DNA from: Sepiola atlantica
Taxonomy: Eukaryota; Mollusca; Cephalopoda; Sepiida; Sepiolidae
Assembly: GCA_963556195.1 (NCBI GenBank)
Contig: OY744520.1
Span: 154,379,107 to 154,443,106, forward strand
Direction of reading: 5' to 3'
DNA length: 64,000 nucleotides
The position numbers were made by a program, and so were the translations under genes. Below the pieces are notes generated by a model that saw only the letters and a list, made by a program, of their open reading frames with translations, had not been told where the DNA came from and did not search any database. This document shows, piece by piece, positions 33,719 through 44,740 of this stretch (positions are counted from its first letter, which is position 1; the number at the start of each line of letters is the position of its first letter).

Positions 33719-34769
33719 TTTAATTAAATGCTATGCCCAAAGTCAAAGTTTAAAATATCGTGTGATTAGTTGATCCGAGACCTGGTTTTTGAAAAATCAA
33801 TTCATGTTTTTAATGGCTTTAATTGCAATCTCGAAAATACTTACAGAATTTTAGAAAGAATCAAAAGAACTCTCACTATTTCCTGAAGTTCTAATAGACG
33901 CATAATCTAAATAGGTTTGTTTCCGCCGGAAATTGTAAACACTCATTACGCATTGCTACACCAGACCGAGTACAGTCTACTCAAAGATGACGTAAGATAG
34001 TGAGCTAAACGAAAAGCTATAATCATTATTAACCGGAGAAACGATTATCTTCATAAATTTCTTTGCTAACATTGAGGCACAAATTGATATGCGTAATATA
34101 TGAATATACGATTATATGCAGTGCAGTACTAATTGTTTGAAAACAAGTAGTCATCGCCAAATAACGGGCACAGAACGAAACTCGAACCACAAACCGTGAC
34201 AAAAGGAAGCAACCAGTTATGAGCAAAAACAAATGTGGATCGATTGAAACTTGAACCTCTAACTGCTTCCTGGCGAAATCAGTAGCTACTTCAAATGATA
34301 TAGAACACGACTAAGAATCGGGATCAATTTGTTTAAGAGTGAATCTTGTGCATACAAATATATGAGAATATAAACATATCTTACTTTATAGAAATAGAGA
34401 TTATTGTTTTCTATGTTATTTTATGCCGAAACTTACCGCATATGATTCATTGTATACATTTAATTTAGCTCCACTTGCTTTCTTATTCATAGCTGAGAGA
34501 ATATAATAGATATGTTATTATGTGCGTGTATGGCAGCAACAGATCTGATCTGATTTGAACTCGTCAAAGCTGCTTTCAGATTACTCAATTGTATAATTGT
34601 GACCAATTACGCATTTTCTAATTATTTAACATCATGCTATGATCGATCTTATTCTCATGTTTTATTACTAAACTTTCAGATTTATTTCACATTTTTTAAA
34701 CGTTAATTATATTTTAAATTGGTTATATTAAACCTTTCAAAATACCTTTAAAATTATACTTCAATAAAA
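33719..34769. other. Mostly unrecognised; possible tRNA-like remnants on the minus strand
   Basis: On the minus strand near 34170-34260, GGTTTGTGGTTCGAGTTTCG and GTTAGAGGTTCAAGTTTCAA each look like a tRNA B-box region about 70 bp apart. No A box is clear. Confidence 0.25.
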
Positions 34770-35235
34770 AGACGCTAACAAATTTCATGTTCGTACGGAC
34801 GTTATCACCTTTCACACACAAAAAAATGAGATCTTGTTATTAGAAAATTTGGCGATTGTTGATTAATATGACCTCGTTAAGAAAATCCGATTTTACTCAT
34901 ATTAAAATGAATTTTTGCAAAATCAAAGTGTGTTGCCCGTCGATTAAACGAGTACAATTTTAAATAAATACATTTAAAAATATGACATTCGTTTTATTGA
35001 TTTGAAGAATATTTCGCTGACATTAATTTAATAAAAAAAGTTACCTGTTTAGAATATTAAATAAATTAAGATATTCGCTTTATAAATTTATTTGACTAAT
35101 GGGTCACTGCTTATTAAGGCCAAGTATGATCGTCAGTTGGACAGTAAATGACACGACGCGAAGATTGGAAACCACGGGTGGAATTGACAGAAGATTTGTT
35201 AAGTTGAATTGATTATCAAATAAGTATTTGTTTAC
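34770..35235 (+). repeat. Dispersed repeat C, copy 2 (longest)
   Basis: Its 5' part matches 24486-24820. Its 3' part (GGGTCACTGCTTATTAAGGC, then AGAAGATTTGTTAAGTTGAA) matches 54860-55015. Confidence 0.7.
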
Positions 35236-35345
35236 ATAAGACTTTAAGACGGCCATGTTGTAGTCGAAACACAGATTTGTTGTATTTTATGAAAAATTGG
35301 ACGCCCTAAGAAACGAAACTCTGTTCATAGAGCTTCTGCTTGTTT

Positions 35346-35348
<3 letters not shown>

Positions 35349-35397
<49 letters not shown>

Positions 35398-35524
35398 TGA
35401 GAAAGAAAGAGAGAGAAAGACAGAAAGAGAAAGACAGAGAAAGAGAAAATAAAGTTTTCTGCTGTTGCTGTGGTAGTAGCCAGGCGGGTTCTTGTTGAGG
35501 TTCTACTTAAGTTTTGGTACATAG

Positions 35525-35565
<41 letters not shown>

Positions 35566-35690
35566 AAGAAAGAGAGAGAGAAAGAATGAGAGAGAAAGAG
35601 AAAGGGAAAGAGAAAATAAAATTTTCTGCTGTTGCTGTGGTAGTAGCCAGGAGGGTTCTTGGTGTGAATATCTTACAGGGTGGGCGAGGG
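35349..35690. repeat. Tandem duplication carrying a (GA)n tract
   Basis: Two units, about 168 bp apart, each with a GA/GAAA tract followed by AATAAAxTTTTCTGCTGTTG, CTGTGGTAGTAGCCAGG and GGGTTCTTG. They differ at only a few positions in the unique part. Confidence 0.9.
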
Positions 35691-37367
35691 ATTGGAGCTC
35701 AGGCGAGCACCTGCCATCAGCAAAACGTTACAGTAAAGAGAGGCGAGTAACATCTGTTTTGTGTGAAAAGGAACTGCAGAGAATAAAAGAGATTCCCCAC
35801 TAGATTGCGAAGTCGATTTTGTACTATGTTAATGCAGCAAAAAGAGTTCATAATTAAACCGTCATCAGATATGACATCAGTACTCCATATTAGGATGAAT
35901 ATGCCCTTTATATAGTTAGAGGATTGCGTCAGGAGTGAGCTAATTTATAGAGCGATAGAAAGATCCAAATATTTTTTCCAGTGACCTGCGCAATAGATTT
36001 TGTGTAAGTTTTCTATTTCAGGTTTGGAGTAAAAGTCAGTCCTAGGAGCTTATCAAAGAAGAGTGCTTCCTTAAAGAGAAATGAGAACCCAAGCGATTGT
36101 GGTGAAAGGAGAGAAGCGTGATTTTTGCTGTGATCTTGAATGGCCGCTAAAAAATGATATATTTACAAGATTGCGTATTTATATACGTACAGAATTGGAT
36201 GTTACAGAAATACTTCTCGTCCTTTGTCGTAGGCTTCTCTATACATAATGTCTAGAAGAATCCACACAGTCACGAAATAGGGTAGATCACAATTACACTA
36301 TAACAGTATTATAGGTGTTAAGAGTAACAAGCTTCCTTTTCCCCATTGCAGCACGTGCTCCAAAACGGAGGAGAGACAGAGAGAGACAAAAAAGAGAGAT
36401 ACTTAACATATATATTGGTTATCAGTCCTCTTCGAAGTGCTGCCATAAATAATAATATTTTATTAACAGTACATTATACAAATTGTTATTCTTCATGTGA
36501 TGACATTCCCATACTATTACATTAGTTCGTAAACGACCACAAAAATGAGACAAGCTTACAAAACGACGTAGCTCTTTTCATCATCAGCGAAGTTAATCAC
36601 GAAACCAATTGTGAACACCGACAATTCTTGTGGAATATGTACCGCTTTAATTACACACTTATCGCGAACTTACGGTAATGTCACGTAGAAACACGGATTG
36701 TTCTCAGATGATCGAAATACGGCAACGTTGAGTCTGATCTGTAGTTAGCTGGGCTACTATTACGGAATACCAAGTGCCACCAGTTTGGAAGTGTAAGTAG
36801 ATACAAAAATACCATTGAGAAAAGTATGTGTCAATTACTTTTCGGAAAAGTTATGGATTAAAGTTTGATAAACTAGATTTACTAGCCTTGGTAGGGCAAC
36901 TAGGATGAGAAACACTACTAAATATAACCGTAACGTGTCAACCGGGATATTGTCTTTCTCAGTACTACTGAACTTAAGAAATTCTGGCTCGAAGCATTTG
37001 CACTTTGATGAAGTGCAACACTTGATTTGCTATAAATAACTTCATTTAAAAAGTAAATATTCAGGGGATACACTTCCCCTTGAGACAAACTGTGGCCTTC
37101 CTCTCGCTTGTATACAATATATCTTGTCATTGATATCTTATAAATGTCGCTTCAATCAATTACTGTTATTTTATTCATAGTTTGGGACACAAGGAGATTC
37201 GTATATTTCCAAAAATTATGAGATCGAAAATGCGCCTAATGTATCGAGGAGATTTGCACACTGTTAACGTCACAGTTAATGTTTTTGGAACCTGATATCT
37301 CGATTCATTTGGGATTCCTTATGTTTCATATATTTACTGCTATGAATTCCCAAATCTATCAGAGAAG

Positions 37368-37371
<4 letters not shown>
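35691..37371. other. Nothing recognised
   Basis: Short GA-rich stretch near 36370-36400. No supported gene. Confidence 0.4.

Positions 37372-37424
<53 letters not shown>
37372..37424. repeat. (AC)n(AT)n microsatellite
   Basis: About 33 bp AC then about 20 bp AT. Confidence 0.95.
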
Positions 37425-37425
<1 letters not shown>

Positions 37426-37499
37426 GCTGGAGATTTCCCTGGAGATGACACGCGGGAGCCTCTGTGTAGCTTAATTGCCATAAATATATTTTCATAACT

Positions 37500-37503
<4 letters not shown>
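37424..37503 (+). repeat. Microsatellite-linked repeat G, copy 2
   Basis: GGAGATGACACGCGGGAGCC, TCTGTGTAGCTTAATTGCC and ATAAATATATTTTCATAACT match 8362-8430. It is bounded by microsatellites on both sides. Confidence 0.75.
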
Positions 37504-37553
<50 letters not shown>

Positions 37554-37556
37554 ACA
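37502..37556. repeat. (TA)n(TG)n microsatellite
   Basis: TA run then TG run. Confidence 0.95.
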
Positions 37557-37895
37557 GGTTCATTTTATATTCTAATAACCATGTTTGTATTTTTTTATTA
37601 TTTTTTTATTATTATTTTTCACATGTCCAAACAGCATAACATTTCTGTGAGATGTATTTTTTACGGTTCGTTTCATTTGCCGTGATCCAAACAACATTTT
37701 TATGTCAATATCGTCTCTGCAACACGACAAAATCACCAGAAAAATTCACAAAGAATAAAATGTCTTGAAGAAAACTGACATATATATATGCTCTGTTGTT
37801 ACTGATTGACAATTTTCGAGCTGAATCTTTTAAAGAGACTGCAAAATAAAAAGGCATAGGTAGTATATGCTAATACATATATTGTCATAAATAAT

Positions 37896-37901
<6 letters not shown>
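37557..37901. other. Nothing recognised
   Basis: No supported feature. Confidence 0.4.
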
Positions 37902-37958
<57 letters not shown>

Positions 37959-37973
37959 TGTCTGTCTGTCTCT

Positions 37974-38010
<37 letters not shown>
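37902..38010. repeat. (TA)n(GTCT)n(TA)n microsatellite
   Basis: Two TA tracts separated by GTCTGTCTGTCTGTCTCTC. Confidence 0.95.
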
Positions 38011-38013
<3 letters not shown>

Positions 38014-38912
38014 ACGATCAAATAGAGACAGACAGACTGGAAGACAGGCACATAGATATTTCCCACGAACACTACATATTACCTTCATTCTCATTATAAT
38101 TCGTCTTACGTTTATTCATAATTAAAGTAATTTATTTATATCACAGGTTTCTTTTTCTCTTACGCCGCTATTCCCCCTCCTCCCTATTCACCACTTCTCG
38201 TCTACACCAACAAACATATGCTACTGCTGCTTCTTTTCATTCCGTTTTCTTCCTTAATTACGTCTTTTATTTATGTCATTATTTTATGCTACTACTACTA
38301 CTACCACAGTACAATAACCAGGTGGTTCAAGTAATTTCGCCCGGGTTGCGAATACCGAGACGATCAGGCAGTTTCAAATAGACCTAAAACCATAGATACT
38401 GTATTAAAAGCCGGCGAGTCAGAATTACGCAGTGCCATGTGAAGCTGGTATCGCTACATTCATGACGTTGGCAATCGCACTAATATATGACGAATTCTGC
38501 AACATATTGAAAAACATTTGACTCAGCCTAGTATAATAATTATATTGCTTTTTATAGAATGGGGAATCATCTGTTGACTACCTGTGTGTGTACGCATATA
38601 AAGAAACATTTTTATGAAATAGGATTCACAACTGATAGATTAGGTGTAATAGTATCTGATGAACACGCTTTTTATGATGCATATACTCTTTTGAAATGCA
38701 TCATCGACAGTTTCTATAGCTTAATCGAATGCACTGATAATCTCTTTTTTATGTGATTAAGAATTTGGCAGAATAAATCCAACACAGAGTTAAAACAATA
38801 TCATAAATCTGTCGTGAGACTGCATACCTCCGTCTGACAACGTAAGAATGGGCGAAATTCTTATCAAGGCCTCAATTCTCTATATTGTATGAAGTATTTC
38901 CGAACTTAATCC
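38011..38912. other. Nothing recognised
   Basis: A 65-codon frame at 38559-38756 is unrecognised. Confidence 0.4.
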
Positions 38913-39345
38913 ATGGAAACTTCGGTAACTCTAAATAATATCTGATCAGGCTGATTTTTTCATGGTGGTTACTCATCAAATTTGGAAAAGTCGGGAGTTG
39001 AAATTCCATCAAAATTTCAACGATGACTGAACTTTTCAAAATCAAGGTCAAATATCATGGTCATCGTCATATTATATGCTGGACTTAATTATCTACAATA
39101 TAGGCCAAGTCGCGAATCTCTATGATGAAGCAACCCGAAATTATCGCAAAAAGTGTGACTTTCATATCTTATGTGATCGTTACCTTTGACCTGGACATCC
39201 CAAAATTAAATCAGTTTTAAATAAGATCATGACCGATATATTGACCAAGTTTGGTGACGATTAGAAGCTAGGCTGTACACATGCAAACATAGTGACACAC
39301 AAATAAATTCGACCGAAAACATAACCTTCTTAGAGGTGGTAATAG
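38913..39345 (+). repeat. Dispersed repeat E, copy 1
   Basis: Aligns with 58396-58810, same strand: GGAAACTTCGGTAACTCTAA, ATATCTGATCAGGCT, TTTCATGGTGGTTACT, CTACAATATAGGCCAAGTCG, CGAATCTCTATGATGAA and AGTGTGACTTTC. The end reads TTTGACCTGGACATCCCAAA then ACCAAGTTTGGTGACG, a style of repeat end I have seen in several invertebrates. No frame or terminal repeats. Confidence 0.7.
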
Positions 39346-40653
39346 ACAACAACAAAGAACCCGACACAACAACATTAACGTATATTTCTAAGTTGCGCTC
39401 ATTTAATCGGCAAATCTAGCGATAAGAATACTATTTCTAACTTTCGCGTGGCAAACCGATTGAAATGCTATTTCATACGGAAGGGTTACAGACAAACGGA
39501 CAGGATTACAGACGGATCGACGGACATAGTCTTTTATTATGATACATGGACACGTCTTAAAACAACGACAAAAAATCTTTACATGACCAATCATCCCGAT
39601 CTTGACTGCCATCGTGATGTCTTAGAAACGCAGCCACCATGCAGCTTCCTATTTCGGTTAGGCTTATGAGAATTTGGACATGAAAAGCATAACTTAATGG
39701 AGAAAAAGAAATAAAATAAGAAATCAATAAGTTCACGTAGTTCGTTCTCATGTTATATATAAACCTTATTTCCGTGAATAGAAGATAAGTAAATGTGGTC
39801 CACTACGTAAGAAATAGAATGCTTGCAACGTTCAAAGTTCACCAAGTCCTCCTTTATACCGGCCTTCGTTGCTCGTTTTTATGTGATATACACCATTTTC
39901 GGGCCATTTAATTCCGAATTTAATCATGTTGGTACAAGTTCTTATGCTTCAAGTTCTTAAGCCCTTCAACTATCTATTAGTGGTGTGAATTTATGTTTCG
40001 TTTCATTATTTTAATTACTTTCATGACATTTTATTAGTTTTATTACATTAGGTGTTGATTTCCTACGGGATATCGACCATTTTAATCATTTTATGCCAAA
40101 TGATTAAATCTTGTCAAATGTTTTCTTGTTAGAGGTTAGGTGGCGTTGATTTCAACTTAGAACATAGTCAGAAGGAATAGGCTGTTATCTGTTCAATAAT
40201 TCAAGATTGGTATCTATGAAATCAAAATCGTAATCGAGGAGGTTAGGGAAATATTTGAGAGAGTAATCCGATTAGAAGCGAATTGATGTGGATAGATTAA
40301 ATGAGGTCGTAAACAAATAGATCAAGAAAAAACTGAAGTTTTGTTTATAACTCCCTTTTCTCCTTATCAGGCCCCGACGATAAGAAATGACGAATAAAGA
40401 ACAATATATCGTAATTGAAATCATCTGTGGTTATTAAGTTGGTGTGTTTGGTTCAGCGAAATAAGCACCAGTCAGTCAAGTCAAGAGTGAAGTCTCATTC
40501 CTTAACCTTCACCTTGTAGTCACTAGACGGTCATCATTATCGGCCTTGAAAGAAAAACTTCACCCAAAGTGAAACGATCGATGAATAGTCTATACACCGC
40601 TTATGCATCAAGTACTTAATATCTTCAAATATTTACCAATTAATTTGTTTGTA
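39346..40653. other. Nothing recognised
   Basis: 39480-39530 has ACAGACAAACGGACAGGATT-like short repeats that create an Arg/Thr/Asp-rich frame. No supported gene. Confidence 0.4.
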
Positions 40654-41150
<497 letters not shown>

Positions 41151-41151
41151 C

Positions 41152-41490
41152 TAATGACACTAAACTGAGAATCCAACGGTATTTGTTATCTAGCTCTATC
41201 ACCACAAGGGCTAGATATGACACCAGGTTGAACTTAATAAGGAGTTTAGCCATTACTGAACGACACATACTTGTTCATCGCCGGTAACTCTTATGGTGGC
41301 GTACCTATGACGAATATTTGGACTCTTCCATTCTCAATAAATACTGGAAGCATTACGTTACTCAGTGTTGCGGCGCATCCCCGCTTGTTCAGTCTCTCAG
41401 CAACTTCGGTTAATTAAAGACTTCGGGATGGGTAATACCAGTCAAGGATTCGTTTGTGACCTTTCAACTGTCGGGCTGAGGTATTGGTCC
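41152..41490 (+). pseudogene. Possible decayed coding stretch of unknown origin
   Basis: One frame starting NDTKLRIQRYLLSS at 41152 runs about 44 codons to a single TAA, then LLWWRTYDEYLDSSILNKYW for about 47 codons to another TAA, in DNA that is GC-richer than its surroundings. The amino-acid make-up looks protein-like (balanced, few runs). I recognise no family. It may be a retroelement or gene fragment, or chance. Confidence 0.25.
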
Positions 41491-42829
41491 TGGATTGTCC
41501 TAGGAGGTGCATATAATTTTCTCTAGTATACTTATCATACCTAAACCCCGTGCCCGTGTTTTCATTCCGGTCCCTAAAAAGGACCATAACAGTAAAAATT
41601 ACCGGTAAATTCTGCTTCATTATGGAACAATACTTTCCCAAAACGCAGGACATGAAATTTACGTTAATGATGCCAAGATAATTAATTTGAACTAACTCAA
41701 ACGGAAGTGTAGCGGATAAGAAAAAGAAATGCTAAACAAAGTAAAAAAAAAAGAAAGCTAAAATAGGGAATGTATGAAACGGGATATTATTAAAACAACT
41801 TATAACATAACCTTGCTATGCTTAGATGAAACGAATGTACACTCAACTGCGCTTGTGGTAAGTTAATGAAATCATTATCTAGCGTATGGATAACGAACGC
41901 ATAGAGGTAGATCTAAGAGAAAGTGAGAGATAGAGGGAAGAGAGAGAAGAGAAGGATAGAGAGTGGTGTATATATCATGACGAAAGTTTGTGCAAGAGAG
42001 ATAGGCTTTGAGAAAAAAGTTTGTTTTATAAAAAAAAGGATGTGTGTGTGTCAAACATTAAAAACGAAGAAATGTGTATATAAGGTAGTGTTTAAGGATA
42101 AGAACCTGACAGAATGAATAAGTAACATAAAATGGTGAATACACCAAGACAAAACGAATATTCACATCAATCAAGCCACGTTTGAAAAATCGATATTTCG
42201 CTTCTTATTCTATTCAAAAATCATTCATGAGTGAAAGTGGGACTAACATGGGGCCCATCTTATGCAAAAATACATAATAGATCGAGAGTATTGCAATAAA
42301 TGTTGTAGAGTTCCTGTGAATAAGAATAGACGTGGGAGAGGAGTTAATAGTTCAGATAGGAAGTGGAAGTAAAACATACGTTTACGGGAGGAGAGGTTAG
42401 GAGGTTGAAATGATGCAATGTATATGCATGATGGCTTGTGTGGGCGGAAGAGAGAGAGAGAGAGACTGAAAGTATTAGAGGAAACGTAAGAATGTTTAAA
42501 ATACGAGGTCAATCTAAAAACGGTATTGTGTGTGCTGTATGATGTCTACAAAAGAGGGGTTAGCGGATTAAAATATGATATTTTAGAGTCTATAAAGTAG
42601 AATCAAAACTTACTTAAACAATTGAATTTTGTACACATGTTATTTTGTGTTCACAGCAACGCATCTGTTCATAATGCACTTAACATACCACAGTTCCTAA
42701 CCGGAGATAATTATTTCGAATTCAAATAGATTGTGTGTGACACTAGTCGAAGGAACTTTCAGACACATATCGTATAGACGAAAAGAAAGTATAGAGAAAT
42801 ACTCTGCGCGCATATGTATTAAAGTTATA

Positions 42830-42834
<5 letters not shown>
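41491..42834. other. Nothing recognised
   Basis: Short GA-rich stretches near 41930 and 42450. TACGAGGTCAATCTAAAAAC near 42503 resembles a mariner end but no partner end was found. Confidence 0.4.

Positions 42835-42882
<48 letters not shown>
42835..42882. repeat. (TA)n microsatellite
   Basis: Pure TA, about 48 bp. Confidence 0.95.
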
Positions 42883-42885
<3 letters not shown>

Positions 42886-43559
42886 GTGTGTGTATTTAGG
42901 CAGCATTTTTCATCTATGCAAACATTGTTAAAAATAACACAATTCGTCTATTTAACTATACCTTTCTTTATTTTAAAATGTTTTCTAATGGTCTGTTATA
43001 TATTAAAATAATGATAAATGTGTCATAGGTATAAAAACGTTTTCGTTTTTTCGTCGAACCATCCTTGGCTGTTGAAATCAAATGAACAAAACAAAAGCTG
43101 GGGAAAGAAGAGCATTTTTAAAAGATAGCGGAGAGATGTCCACGTAAAAGAACGTTTTCACATTGTTCCTGGAAAGACGTTGACAATATACTTCTTTATT
43201 ATTATTTTTAGTAATAACTGAATATATTTATTATGTACAGTCAAATAAAATATTATGAGAAGGAAAATGGGTGCGCAAACAATAATTAATTGATAAAATG
43301 TCCTTTTACGAATTTAAACTTAGCGACGTAGAAGTGACCCCACAGGATGAAATCATACTACGCTAAGCCTGGTTTCATACGTAATGTTATTAATTGTAGG
43401 TTGTTAAACAGTTTCATGGTAAACAGCTGAAGATCCCCGTGTTAATATTAGATGCTTACGTTAAGGTCTCCTGCTTTTGTTTCACTGTTAGATACTTAAT
43501 CCTCCTTTTTATTTTATTTACTTACTATTATATATTATTTATTTATGAATTTTCCAACA
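42883..43559. other. Nothing recognised
   Basis: No supported feature. Confidence 0.4.
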
Positions 43560-44400
43560 AATGTTAAGTCTACACTATTTTGGATTTAGTTAGTTTCTCT
43601 GGGAATTTAAACTGCATTTTCCTTTTTGTTGTCTTTTTGTTTGAAATAACTCAAAGCTTCTTTAGACTATATATATATATATAGTCCAGTATTTTTAGTT
43701 TGTTTTAATTGGTCTCGGAATGTATTATTTTAGTGTTATTAACTCGAGTTTGTCTTAAATCAGAGGAAAGTCAATCATGTTTTTGTAGATGTTCTTAAAT
43801 TGGGCTAGGTTTTACGAGATACCTTGTGAGGCAGCGGGTATGGTAGATATTGTACAATCAATGTAGCTATTAGCTTTATTATTATCATGGGAGTTACATT
43901 TCCTCAAAGGGTATTTAAACTTATGGACAACATTAGTTCTTTCTCGTGTTTTCTGGGTTGGGAAAGAGTTGTTTTTACAAGATTTCGGGTTTAAAATTTC
44001 TTATAGTAAATAATAAGTCTAATTTTATTATTATTATTCTCAATTGGTGATATGTATCTGTGTATAATATTTTTAATGACTTTTTCTTCTAATCTGAAGT
44101 TTGGCTGTATTTCGTTACAATAGTATATGTTAAAAGAGGTTAAATCTATTATTTATAGTGGTATTTTTTAAAGTTTTATATCATTAATCTTATTTGTACA
44201 TCGACGATATAGTAAGGAAATTCGTGGTTGACAACTAATTTTATAACTTTAAGTCTTAAACTGAAGGGGTCTTAAAAGGAAATTCAAATTCAAGGAATCT
44301 AGGTTTATTTATGTCTAGTGACAACATATAAAATTCAATGCGATGCTAAAATAGTTTAATTTTTAATGATAGGTTGTTTTCATATTATGTCCACTAAAAT
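43560..44400 (-). pseudogene. Penelope-like retroelement relic with GIY-YIG-type C-terminus
   Basis: On the minus strand, from high to low coordinates: RIEFYMLSLDINKPRFLEFE near 44340 (the post-RT helical region), FPYYIVD.QIRLMI near 44200, then an uninterrupted frame of about 50 codons containing NIYYCNEIQPNFRLEEKVIK and NIIHRYISPIE (44130-44043) and NKIRLIIYYKKF (44030-43995). This is followed by RTNVVHKFKYPLRKC near 43925 and SYIDCTISTIP near 43855, the places of the linker and of the YIG half of the GIY-YIG nuclease in Penelope-like elements, then NNTKIIHSETN and KLKILD near 43720. Several stops and shifts make it dead. The RT core is not seen and would lie above 44400, where the sequence is eroded. 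Confidence 0.8.
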
Positions 44401-44459
44401 AATTTAAATACTTCAAAAAAATTAATTTGTAGAATATTTATTAATCGATATCTTATACC

Positions 44460-44740
44460 TGTTGTAAAAATTTCTCTCAAATCGGAGGTATCTGAGTTTT
44501 CATGAAAGATTCCACCTCCTTTTTTGCCCCCTTTCACTAAAATTAAATTAAACTAAATACAGCGAATATTACGACCTTTTACACCTAGCAGATGTGTTCT
44601 AAAATGTATATTTTACGATAAAAACATGTATTTGAATTTTCACGAAGTACTTTCACCAGTTTTTTTACACGATTTATATAAAAGCAAATGAACTAAATAC
44701 ACCCCAAATTATGACACACTAGCAGGGCTACCCGGCGTTG
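44460..44740 (+). repeat. Two diverged tandem units of about 130-140 bp
   Basis: TTTTCATGAAAGATTCCACC ... AACTAAATACAGCGAATATT ... CACCTAGCAG is repeated as TTTTCACGAAGTACTTTCAC ... AACTAAATACACCCCAAATT ... CACTAGCAG. The second unit runs into the larger array. Confidence 0.65.

Noticed and set aside
41820..41880. Small exon ending at GTGGTAAGTTAATG
   Set aside because: The acceptor is weak, the exon would be about 33 bp, and GT-rich matches are common by chance.
42500..42530. Mariner-type inverted end (TACGAGGTCAATCTAAAAAC)
   Set aside because: No partner end found in either direction.
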